This document shows positions 55,568-63,402 of a stretch of DNA of 64,000 nucleotides, one piece after another. The notes under the pieces are model-generated. The model saw nothing but the letters and a program-made list of their open reading frames with translations. It had not been told where the DNA came from and ran no database searches. How positions within the stretch are numbered: position 1 is the first letter of the stretch; each line of letters begins with the position of its first letter. The translations under genes and the position numbers were made by a program. This stretch comes from Petrimonas sulfuriphila. Lineage in GTDB: Bacteria > Bacteroidota > Bacteroidia > Bacteroidales > Dysgonomonadaceae. The stretch is taken from assembly GCA_038561985.1 (NCBI GenBank), contig CP073276.1, positions 2,852,001-2,916,000 of the forward strand, given 5' to 3'.

Positions 55568-56799
55568 AAAACATTTATATTTTCGATGAATATATCAGTT
55601 CCCAAAAGAATGGAATCGGCACGTACCTGCGGGAATTATTGCATTGTTTTAAATCATCCGGACATAGCATCTGTCTGATTATTTTTAACGCCGACACGGA
55701 AGAATTCAGTATCGTTGAAGAAAAAGAGACTAAAAAGTTACTTTTTCCCGTTATGAAAGGCCATTTTTTGCATCATGTGCAGGTGATGGATAAGTTTTTG
55801 AGATTATATATTGAAGACGATCCTAATAATATTTTCTTTTTAAATCACTCGCCGTGCGGTGATCTTATGGAATCGCTGAAGAAAACATTTCCCTTGTCCA
55901 AAATTATTTTTACCATCCATGATTTCGGATGGACGGCACCTCTAATGGGGAATTTAAAAGAGTACAAGCAGCTGACCAAAAATAAATCTTCTAGTACCGA
56001 CCAGTCAAGAAATGCAAAAAGGGATTTTTCTAATTGTTATGAAGAAGAAAAAAGGATGTATGGATTTGCGGATCGGATTATCTGTTTATCGCCGGATTCT
56101 TATGCTGTTTTGCGCTCCGTTTATAAATTGAATAAGAAAAAAATCTCATTTATCCCAAACGGATTGCGGGAATCCAGCATTGTCTCAAAACGGAAAAATT
56201 CGGAAGAAATAAGAAATTCGTTGAATATAAGAAATGATGAAAAGATCCTTGTGGTCATTGGACGGCCGACTAAACAAAAAGGGATATTTGCCTTAATGGA
56301 GGCAATGAAATTAATTTTAAAAACAAATCGGAATGTAAGGCTTGTGATTATCGGTGATGCCAATGAACAGTCTTTAAGAGAGCTGATACAGGCCAAATCA
56401 TCGTGTACTTTATCCATAACCTTTACAGGCCTGTTAGATAAGGACAATATATACAAATGGCTATCCGTTGCAGACATAGGAGTAATTCCCTCCTATTACG
56501 AACAATGCAGTTTTGTGGGAATTGAGATGATGATGTTCGGTTTACCCATTGTCACATCGAATGGTGTCGGGATTAGAAATATGTTTCAAAATGAGATCAA
56601 TGGTTTGGTTGCGAAAATAGGCAACAGGAACAAGCCAGAAGAATACTCACGAAATTTGGCTGAGGCAATAACAAAGCTATTAGACTCTCAGGATTTATGC
56701 AATCGGTTAAGTGCAGGAGCCTTAAAAACGTATGAAGACAGGTATTCAATCCACCATATGAAAGAGAATTACAGGGCGTTAATCGAATCCCTGTATTAA
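55564..56799 (+). CDS. Peptide-system glycosyltransferase, GT4 (TIGR04157-like)
   Basis: A 411-residue GT-B enzyme. It begins NIYIFDEYISSQKNGIGTYL. This start is, as I recall, characteristic of the GG-Bacteroidales peptide system glycosyltransferases (TIGR04157). The donor domain has KILVVIGRPTKQKGIFALME, RLVIIGDANEQ, and the E-x7-E motif in PSYYEQCSFVGIEMMMFGLP. It overlaps the LanC-like gene. It probably glycosylates the precursor peptide in the cytoplasm before export, though a surface glycan is not excluded. Confidence 0.8.
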   Translation: MKNIYIFDEYISSQKNGIGTYLRELLHCFKSSGHSICLIIFNADTEEFSIVEEKETKKLLFPVMKGHFLHHVQVMDKFLRLYIEDDPNNIFFLNHSPCGDLMESLKKTFPLSKIIFTIHDFGWTAPLMGNLKEYKQLTKNKSSSTDQSRNAKRDFSNCYEEEKRMYGFADRIICLSPDSYAVLRSVYKLNKKKISFIPNGLRESSIVSKRKNSEEIRNSLNIRNDEKILVVIGRPTKQKGIFALMEAMKLILKTNRNVRLVIIGDANEQSLRELIQAKSSCTLSITFTGLLDKDNIYKWLSVADIGVIPSYYEQCSFVGIEMMMFGLPIVTSNGVGIRNMFQNEINGLVAKIGNRNKPEEYSRNLAEAITKLLDSQDLCNRLSAGALKTYEDRYSIHHMKENYRALIESLY

Positions 56800-56927
56800 T
56801 TTATAGATGACCTTTATAACAATGTGTTTCTGAAATAAAATAATTCATTGCTCGTTTCGGTTGTAATTGTTAAAACAAAACTGATTCATCCTTGGAAAAA
56901 GTATAAAAATTTGATAATTGTGTATGC

Positions 56928-58814
56928 ATGGATAAGGAAGATATTAAAGTCAGCATAGTTTATATTATTAAAGATACAGGATGTCCATGCCAATACGGTA
57001 TCAGAAGTATTTTAGAAGAAACATTGTCCTTATTTGAAATCATTGTACTGGATTTAAGCAATTCAAATGAGACTATCGATGTTATTCATGATATTCAGGA
57101 TAATAGTGTCAGATACATTAAAGCCTCATCCGGGTTCGTTGAATTATTTAAACAGGGAATTTCGCAATCTAAAGGAGAATATATTTCTTTTTTAGAGTCA
57201 GATTGTGTGATAAGTGCAGATAAATTGAAAAAACAGTATGATTATTTGAAAAGTAATTTGGACGATGATTGTGTTTGTACCGGTGTGAATTTTCATGACT
57301 ATTGTAATTTCAAAATTGAAGGCCGTTATTCTTCCAATGAACTAATATACGAAATCATTTTTTGTAATCCTGTTTTTTTCTCTTCGTTGATGTTTAGAAA
57401 ATCTTCCTTAATGAGATTTAATTTTTCATCCGGTCTGTATAAAGGGAGCAATATTTTCAGCAATAGCTATGCGTTATTGGCAGACATGATTATGAATAAT
57501 TTCAAGATTGGATCTCTTGGTGAATACTTGGTTTCATGTAAACTACAGCAAAGAGTACCGGACGCAGACTTTAAATTGCAAATAATGATGATTCAAACAG
57601 AATTTTTAAACTATATTGCGTCAGAAATAGTTTTATTGGATAGTAATGCGATAGATGAGATAAACGAGTATATTGCCTTATTTGAAAACAGACAGTTAGA
57701 TTTTGATTCTTTAAGATTAAAAATAGCAACATTATATAAATCGAAATTCATATTATCAAAACCACCAAAATCAAAAAGGAAAATACTGTTTTGCATACCC
57801 AATTTAAGTCATGGAGGTGCAGAGAAACAGTTAATAACATGGCTTGAAAATTTAGACTATAGTCTCTTTGAGATCGATTTGCTCCTTTTTAACAAGTATG
57901 GAGTTTATTTGAAAGATATTCCAACGGAAGTTAACTGGTTTACCTTAGATTATTTTGAGAAGTATACTATAAAAGAGTACGATATTGAAGTAGCCTTTTT
58001 GGAGGGTAGCGCGACAAAATTTATTGCAAATAGAAAAACAAATGCTAAAAAACATGCATGGGTGAGGACTGATTTATATAATTTACATTATACACGTGTG
58101 TTTTTTAAAGATTTACAAGAAGAGATATCTTGTTATTTGAAATTTGATAAGATCTTATTTAATACAAAGGAAACATTACCGCGTTTTATAGAGAGATTTG
58201 GAGATATACCGGTAGATAAATCAGTTGTATACAATCTGACAGACAGACAAAAAATAATTCGTTTAAGTAATGAATATTCGGTAAAAAGAAATAATGAAAT
58301 TACACTGTGTTGCATAGGAAGGCTGGATGCGGAAAAAGCGTATGACAGGCTGTTATTCGTTTTGGGTGATTTGAAGGATAACGGGTTGAGCTTTTACCTC
58401 TGGATCATTGGTGAAGGTAGCTTAAGAATTTCCCTAGAAGAAACGATAAGAAAACTTTCTTTGGAAGAGAATGTCACATTATTAGGTTTTTGTGATAATC
58501 CCTTCCCATATCTAAAGGGGTGTGATGTGTTTGTGCATACATCCATAGCGGAAGGGTATGCAAACGTTGTAGCAGAAGCCATCTGTTTAGGTAAGCCAAT
58601 TCTTGCCACCAATACGGTAGGCCCTTCTGAATTACTCGATGATGGGCGATATGGATGTTTAGTTAAAAATGATTACCGTGAAATTTACGAAGCATTACGA
58701 GAATTAATTACCAATAAAGAATTAAGAGATGATTTGTCTAAAAAAGCCCTTGAAAGATCATCCATTTTTGACCTTAACATGAGAATGAAAAGGATAATGG
58801 AAATTTTAAGTTGA
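56928..58814 (+). CDS. Fused GT2-GT4 glycosyltransferase
   Basis: A 628-residue protein with two glycosyltransferase domains. Residues about 5-220 are GT2 (VSIVYIIKDTGCPCQYGIRS, IIVLDLSNSNETIDVI, GEYISFLESDCVISADKLKK). Residues about 285-628 are GT4 (RKILFCIPNLSHGGAEKQLI, LWIIGEGSLRISLEETIRKL, HTSIAEGYANVVAEAICLGK). The GT2 part keeps a DCV-type site but lacks a clear DxD. Two sugars may be added by one protein, or one domain may bind the peptide. It lies between precursors 2 and 3. Confidence 0.82.
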   Translation: MDKEDIKVSIVYIIKDTGCPCQYGIRSILEETLSLFEIIVLDLSNSNETIDVIHDIQDNSVRYIKASSGFVELFKQGISQSKGEYISFLESDCVISADKLKKQYDYLKSNLDDDCVCTGVNFHDYCNFKIEGRYSSNELIYEIIFCNPVFFSSLMFRKSSLMRFNFSSGLYKGSNIFSNSYALLADMIMNNFKIGSLGEYLVSCKLQQRVPDADFKLQIMMIQTEFLNYIASEIVLLDSNAIDEINEYIALFENRQLDFDSLRLKIATLYKSKFILSKPPKSKRKILFCIPNLSHGGAEKQLITWLENLDYSLFEIDLLLFNKYGVYLKDIPTEVNWFTLDYFEKYTIKEYDIEVAFLEGSATKFIANRKTNAKKHAWVRTDLYNLHYTRVFFKDLQEEISCYLKFDKILFNTKETLPRFIERFGDIPVDKSVVYNLTDRQKIIRLSNEYSVKRNNEITLCCIGRLDAEKAYDRLLFVLGDLKDNGLSFYLWIIGEGSLRISLEETIRKLSLEENVTLLGFCDNPFPYLKGCDVFVHTSIAEGYANVVAEAICLGKPILATNTVGPSELLDDGRYGCLVKNDYREIYEALRELITNKELRDDLSKKALERSSIFDLNMRMKRIMEILS

Positions 58815-58932
58815 TTTAGAAAATATTCGTATAGACTTGAACAAATGGAAATAAAATCGAAGTTAGAACAGCCCTATTTTTATTTCGTGATTACTCTGAA
58901 AATTAATAAATTGAAAATATTATCCGGTTTTA

Positions 58933-58994
58933 GGATATAGAAAGCTGTTGTTATTTAAAACGACAACAGGTATAATTAATAATTTAAAAATTAT
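58933..58994 (+). promoter_or_regulatory. Conserved 5' leader with hairpin before precursor 3
   Basis: The counterpart of 48744-48806. The hairpin is CTGTTGT (58944-58950) with ACAACAG (58962-58968), 11-base loop, ending 26 bases before the ATG at 58995. The paired bases change between the two copies but pairing is kept at both changed positions. The downstream part TATAATTAATAATTTAAAAA is nearly the same as before precursor 1. Confidence 0.6.
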
Positions 58995-59225
58995 ATGCTT
59001 ATGAGAAAATTAAGTAAAATCAAACTGCAAGAAGCAGTTATCTTGGAAGACCGTGAAATGAAAATGATTTACGGTGGAAGTGGCGACAACAATGCCGATT
59101 GTACTGAATTAGCCTGTATAGTCGGAGCTGAATGTTGGGGTATTGTGAATGATAAACTTACAAAAGGGTATTGTTCAAGTGGAGTTTTGGTACCTGGAGA
59201 TAGTTCATGTGCATGTGTTTTCTAA
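58995..59225 (+). CDS. Double-glycine leader peptide precursor 3, six-Cys core
   Basis: A 76-residue precursor (ATG at 58995 or 59001). The leader ends LEDREMKMIYGG at residue 28, closest to precursor 1 in both DNA and protein. The core is 48 residues with cysteines at 8, 13, 19, 32, 44 and 46; like precursor 1 it ends in a C-x-C pair (SCACVF). Glu, Asn and Gly are common, and no Lys cluster is seen that would suggest a cationic pore-former. Confidence 0.85.
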   Translation: MLMRKLSKIKLQEAVILEDREMKMIYGGSGDNNADCTELACIVGAECWGIVNDKLTKGYCSSGVLVPGDSSCACVF

Positions 59226-59241
59226 TTAATTGAAAATCAAG

Positions 59242-59338
59242 TGGGGGTGTCTCAGAAGTAAAATTAGTTTGTCAACTATTCTGTTGAATGGAACAAAGAC
59301 AGAATGATGAGCTAGTCATGTTTCTGAAATAACCCCCA
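59242..59338. repeat. Imperfect inverted repeat, terminator-like or MITE-like
   Basis: TGGGGGT (59242-59248) pairs with ACCCCCA (59332-59338), and inside it TCAGAA (59252-59257) pairs with TTCTGA (59322-59327). The right arm is followed by TTTTTATACTTTTTT. It may be a terminator after precursor 3. The outer sequence GGGGGTGTCTCAGAAGT also resembles the ends of some Bacteroidota insertion sequences, so a miniature element of about 97 bases is the alternative. I cannot choose between them. Confidence 0.45.
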
Positions 59339-59358
59339 TTTTTATACTTTTTTAAATT

Positions 59359-60477
59359 ATGAAATTTAATTTGATTATTTTACTTTCATTTCTTTCTTGT
59401 GTACCTACATTGCAGGCACAAATTAACAAGAATTGCTCTCTTGAACTTAAACTCAACGGTAAAGAGTACGATCAAGTTCGTCTTGAAATAGCTTTATCGG
59501 GATTAGAAAAGCACAATGTGATCGGCAGTTCTATCGACAAGCAGAATTGGATATTTCAATACTCCGATACAGTGTATAAGAAACATTCCGGGATGAAACT
59601 GTATGGCAAACAAAATAATGACAGCATAGAATACAAATTTGTTGTGTATATGCCTTTGGAGTTAGATACTTTAAAATATGATAGTTTCACAGTCGGAGAA
59701 GAGTCTAAGCTCTCAGCTTCATTTATCAAATCTGATATTTTTGAATATCAAGGTAAAAAATTCTATACTGACGATTTCCTTTTTTCAAATAAAGACGATG
59801 AAACAATGTATTTAATGGCAAAAGCACTGAATGAGGGATTTAGTCTTTTCTGGAGAGACACGTTAAGTTATGACCAACGCATAAGTAAATATGAGAAAAT
59901 AGTATCGCTTTCTCCTGATTCACATCATCTGATGTCTGCTTTATACGGATCTATTGGCAGATACAAAAGTAAAGAAGATATTGCACGCATATTTAATAAC
60001 TTCTCTGTTGAAAATAAAAATTCATACTACGGGAATAAAATTAAAGAGTATTTAAATATGAATTTTTTTGAAAATTCCACTCTCCCGGATTGGCAAACAA
60101 ATAAACTCGAACCAATTATTCAAGACACTACAAAATATAATCTCGTAATTTTTTCAGCCTCTTGGTGTGGACCCTGTCATAAACAAATACCCAATCTTAA
60201 AAAAATTCATAATGATTTACAAGAAAAGCTGAATATGACTTATGTCTCAATTGACGAACCGGAAACAGTTGAAGAATGGAAAAAATTAATGAAAAGAGAG
60301 CAGATACCCTGGCGAAGCCTTTTAGCTAAAGATGATGTAAAAGGATTGCAAAATAAATATTATATTCATTCCATTCCGATGGCTTTTTTAGTTTTTCCAA
60401 ACGGGAAAATACAACGTCTTCAGCTTTATGAAGAGAAAGATAGAAAATTAATTTATGCAATTACTAATCTTAAATAA
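59359..60477 (+). CDS. Secreted TlpA-type thioredoxin of the peptide island
   Basis: A 372-residue protein with signal peptide (IILLSFLSCVPTLQAQ). The N-terminal about 235 residues are of unknown, DUF4369-like form, and the C-terminus is a TlpA thioredoxin domain with SASWCGPC, cysteines at 270 and 273, and cis-Pro in IHSIPMAFLVF. Periplasmic by prediction. Its place between precursor 3 and the C39 exporter suggests that it isomerises or proofreads disulfides of the exported peptides, working with the VKOR fusion. Confidence 0.83.
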   Translation: MKFNLIILLSFLSCVPTLQAQINKNCSLELKLNGKEYDQVRLEIALSGLEKHNVIGSSIDKQNWIFQYSDTVYKKHSGMKLYGKQNNDSIEYKFVVYMPLELDTLKYDSFTVGEESKLSASFIKSDIFEYQGKKFYTDDFLFSNKDDETMYLMAKALNEGFSLFWRDTLSYDQRISKYEKIVSLSPDSHHLMSALYGSIGRYKSKEDIARIFNNFSVENKNSYYGNKIKEYLNMNFFENSTLPDWQTNKLEPIIQDTTKYNLVIFSASWCGPCHKQIPNLKKIHNDLQEKLNMTYVSIDEPETVEEWKKLMKREQIPWRSLLAKDDVKGLQNKYYIHSIPMAFLVFPNGKIQRLQLYEEKDRKLIYAITNLK

Positions 60478-60541
60478 AAAGTAAAAACAGTACTGTTTGT
60501 TGAGAGAGATTGTTGCAATTTAAAAATAAGACGTTTTTTAT

Positions 60542-62791
60542 ATGCTTGAACTTTGGAAATCATCAACATTGAAATTAATGAAATTAAATTTATTTACAAC
60601 TTACACCCAGCTTGACGCCATGGACTGCGGCCCCACCTGCCTGCGCATGATAGCCAAACACTACGGCAGACACTACAGCCTGGAAACACTTCGTCAATAT
60701 TCGTTTATTACACGTGAAGGTGTATCCATGTTGGGAATAAGCGATGCAGCGGAACATATCGGGTTTCGCACATCGGGAGTGATGATTTCATTTGAGCAGC
60801 TGGTAAAAGACGCGCCGTTACCCTGCATCGTGCATTGGAAACAGAACCACTTTGTGGTAGTTCACAACATCAAGAAGGATAAAAAAGCAGGACACCGGAT
60901 TTACGTGGCGGATCCCGCGTTGGGTTTGGTAACATATGACGAAGTCGATTTCAAGAAATGCTGGTACAGTACCAAAAAAGACGAGGAGGAAAAAGGAACG
61001 GCACTGCTTTTAGAACCCGGTCCCGAGTTTTTCGACCGAGAAGACGAAAAAGAAAACCGCAACCGCAGTTTACGTTATTTCCTGCGTTACCTTGCACCCT
61101 ACAAAAGCCAGTTGGTACAATTGGTGTTGGGAATGTTGGTTGTGAGTATCCTGCAACTGATTTTTCCGTTTCTTACACAATCCTTGGTGGACGTGGGTAT
61201 CCGCGATGGAAACTTGGGTTTTATCACGCTCATACTGATTGCCCAGCTTGTTATCTTCGTCGCCCGCCTTTCCGTGGAGTTTATCCGGAGCTGGATATTG
61301 TTGCACATGAACACAAGGATAAACATTGCTCTTATTTCCGATTTTTTGGCTAAATTGATGAAAATGCCGCTCCGTTATTTCGACACGAAAATGACGGGAG
61401 ATATCATGCAACGTATCGGCGACCACGGACGCATCGAAACGTTCCTTACGGGCAATTCCATCAGCACGCTTTTCTCGTTTGTCAACTTCTTCGTGTTCGC
61501 CTTTGTCTTGGCGTATTACAACTTGATCATCCTCGGTATCTTCCTTGCCGGAAACGCCTTGTATGTGGCTTGGATACTCTTCTTTATGAAATACCGCCGC
61601 GAGCTGGACCACAAACGTTTCGCCCAGTCGGCCGGAGAACAGAGCAACATCATCCAGCTGATTACGGGAATGCAGGAAATCAAACTGAACAATTGTGAAA
61701 AGCAAAAGCGCTGGCAATGGGAACGCATCCAGGTAAAACTGTTCAAGATCGGGATAAAGGGATTGGTTTTGGGTCAACTCCAACAGGTCGGTTCCGTGTT
61801 CTTCAGCCAGACCACCAATATCATTGTTTCGTTTATAGCTGCCAAAGCTGTTGTGGAAGGACAAATGACACTGGGAATGATGATGGCGCTGACCTACATC
61901 ATCGGACAACTGTCCGCGCCGGTGGAGCAGTTTATCGGTTTCGCCCGTTCATTCCAGGATGCCCAAATCAGTTTGGAGCGGTTGAACGAAGTTCACGGCA
62001 AAGAAGACGAAGAAGAAACCATTGAAAACAAATTGACTGTATTGCCCGATAAACGCGACATTTCCATCGAAAACCTCTCATTCAGTTACGACGGCGCCGA
62101 CCGTGATTATGTGTTGGATAATATCAATCTGACTATTCCTCAGGAAAAAGTAACCGCCATAGTGGGAGCTAGCGGAAGCGGAAAAACCACGTTAATAAAA
62201 CTATTGTTGGGTTTTTACGAGCCCAACAAGGGAACCATCAAAGTGGGCGAGACACCGTTAAGCATAATCAATCCGCACTTGTGGCGGAGCAAATCCGGCT
62301 CGGTCATGCAGGACGGATTTATCTTTTCGGACACTATCGCACAAAACATCGGTGTAGGAAATGATTATGTTGACATAGAGAAACTTCGTCATGCCGTAAC
62401 AGTTGCCAATATTCGTGATTTTATTGATTCCCTGCCTTTGGGTTACAATACCAAGATCGGAATGGAGGGAAGCGGAATAAGCCAAGGCCAGCGTCAACGC
62501 ATCCTGATTGCCCGGGCCGTATATAAAAACCCGGAATTTATCTTTCTCGATGAAGCCACCAATGCTTTAGATGCCAATAACGAGAAAGAAATCATGAAAC
62601 ACCTACAGGAGTTTTATAAAGGGAAGACGGTAGTTGTGGTGGCACACCGATTAAGCACGGTACGCAATGCCGACAAAATAGTGGTGTTAGACCAGGGAAA
62701 AGTAGCGGAAGAAGGTGCACACCAAGAACTGACCGCTTTGCGTGGCAAATATTACGAATTGGTTAAAAACCAGTTGGAGTTGGGTAAATGA
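60542..62791 (+). CDS. C39-peptidase ABC transporter (double-glycine leader exporter)
   Basis: A 749-residue protein from the ATG at 60542; the ATG at 60578 would also serve. N-terminal C39 peptidase with QLDAMDCGPTCL (Q23, C29), NHFVVVH (H103) and VADPALG (D124), so the catalytic triad is complete. Then a transmembrane domain of about six helices and an ABC ATPase: Walker A GASGSGKTT at about 542-550, signature SGISQGQRQR, Walker B FIFLDEATNALD and the H-loop AHRLSTV. Such proteins cut leaders after GG and export the core. It is the only exporter in the window and the likely one for all four precursors. Confidence 0.93.
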   Translation: MLELWKSSTLKLMKLNLFTTYTQLDAMDCGPTCLRMIAKHYGRHYSLETLRQYSFITREGVSMLGISDAAEHIGFRTSGVMISFEQLVKDAPLPCIVHWKQNHFVVVHNIKKDKKAGHRIYVADPALGLVTYDEVDFKKCWYSTKKDEEEKGTALLLEPGPEFFDREDEKENRNRSLRYFLRYLAPYKSQLVQLVLGMLVVSILQLIFPFLTQSLVDVGIRDGNLGFITLILIAQLVIFVARLSVEFIRSWILLHMNTRINIALISDFLAKLMKMPLRYFDTKMTGDIMQRIGDHGRIETFLTGNSISTLFSFVNFFVFAFVLAYYNLIILGIFLAGNALYVAWILFFMKYRRELDHKRFAQSAGEQSNIIQLITGMQEIKLNNCEKQKRWQWERIQVKLFKIGIKGLVLGQLQQVGSVFFSQTTNIIVSFIAAKAVVEGQMTLGMMMALTYIIGQLSAPVEQFIGFARSFQDAQISLERLNEVHGKEDEEETIENKLTVLPDKRDISIENLSFSYDGADRDYVLDNINLTIPQEKVTAIVGASGSGKTTLIKLLLGFYEPNKGTIKVGETPLSIINPHLWRSKSGSVMQDGFIFSDTIAQNIGVGNDYVDIEKLRHAVTVANIRDFIDSLPLGYNTKIGMEGSGISQGQRQRILIARAVYKNPEFIFLDEATNALDANNEKEIMKHLQEFYKGKTVVVVAHRLSTVRNADKIVVLDQGKVAEEGAHQELTALRGKYYELVKNQLELGK

Positions 62792-62860
62792 ATCTCTAAA
62801 AGATAACGGAATATGGTGAATATAAGCTATAAAATTACTGCTAAATCAAAGGGTCGTAAT

Positions 62861-62879
62861 AATTGTTAAATCAACAATT
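62861..62879 (+). repeat. Short hairpin before precursor 4
   Basis: AATTGTT (62861-62867) pairs perfectly with AACAATT (62873-62879) across 5 bases. It resembles the TGTTG/CAACA stems before precursors 1 and 3 but is shorter, lies further from the ATG (36 bases), and the flanking sequence is different. Confidence 0.3.
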
Positions 62880-62915
62880 GGAAATAATCTTTGGTACAAA
62901 TTTAAATTTTTACAA

Positions 62916-63170
62916 ATGAAAAAATTAAGTAAAATTAAATTGAAGGATGCGGTTGTTCTTGAAAACCGAGAAATGAAAGCTATTTTCGGAGGATCTGGAG
63001 TATCAGGAACATGCGGTTACAGGATAGTTTACATTGATCCAGCCGAAACTGTCATCAAATGTAATCTATCTTTTCAAGAGGTAGATAATGCGATTGCTCA
63101 TGCTTGGGCACTGGGTCTTGAATATAATTGGTGCTGTGACAGTTGTTCGACAACATCTTATTGCGGATAA
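62916..63170 (+). CDS. Double-glycine leader peptide precursor 4, six-Cys core
   Basis: An 84-residue precursor. The leader MKKLSKIKLKDAVVLENREM ends at GG26 and matches the others. The core is 58 residues, with cysteines at 7, 23, 47, 48, 51 and 57: a CCDSC cluster near the C-terminus and Cys next to the last residue. The middle (core 24-46) looks helical (LSFQEVDNAIAHAWALGLEY). It follows the exporter gene by 124 bp and may belong to the next, partly visible module. Confidence 0.83.
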   Translation: MKKLSKIKLKDAVVLENREMKAIFGGSGVSGTCGYRIVYIDPAETVIKCNLSFQEVDNAIAHAWALGLEYNWCCDSCSTTSYCG

Positions 63171-63402
63171 TAATGAATTATTTGGGATTGCTAAATAAAT
63201 ATAGAAATATAAATGGAATTACTTTAATAATTAACCATTTATACTCGATTCATCTATGGAAGTTTATCAATCCCAATTATTTAATTGATTTTCTGTGATT
63301 TTTAAACTACTTCAAAATTTACTATTTAAGTATGTTTTTAATAAATCTATTTATATATGTAAAAATTTTGAAGTAGCTCAAAATTTAAATAATAAATTAC
63401 TA
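63171..63402. other. Intergenic region with two inverted repeats
   Basis: No gene is seen. TTGGGATTG (63182-63190) has its complement CAATCCCAA at 63268-63276. A second, perfect 14-base inverted repeat CTACTTCAAAATTT (63307-63320) / AAATTTTGAAGTAG (63363-63376) has a 42-base loop and ends 26 bases before the next ATG. These could be a terminator, a regulatory stem or an operator for the next gene. Confidence 0.4.

Noticed and set aside
61070-61909. A 279-codon minus-strand frame inside the exporter gene
   Set aside because: Antisense shadow of the ABC transporter; low-complexity His/Gln-rich translation and no domain.
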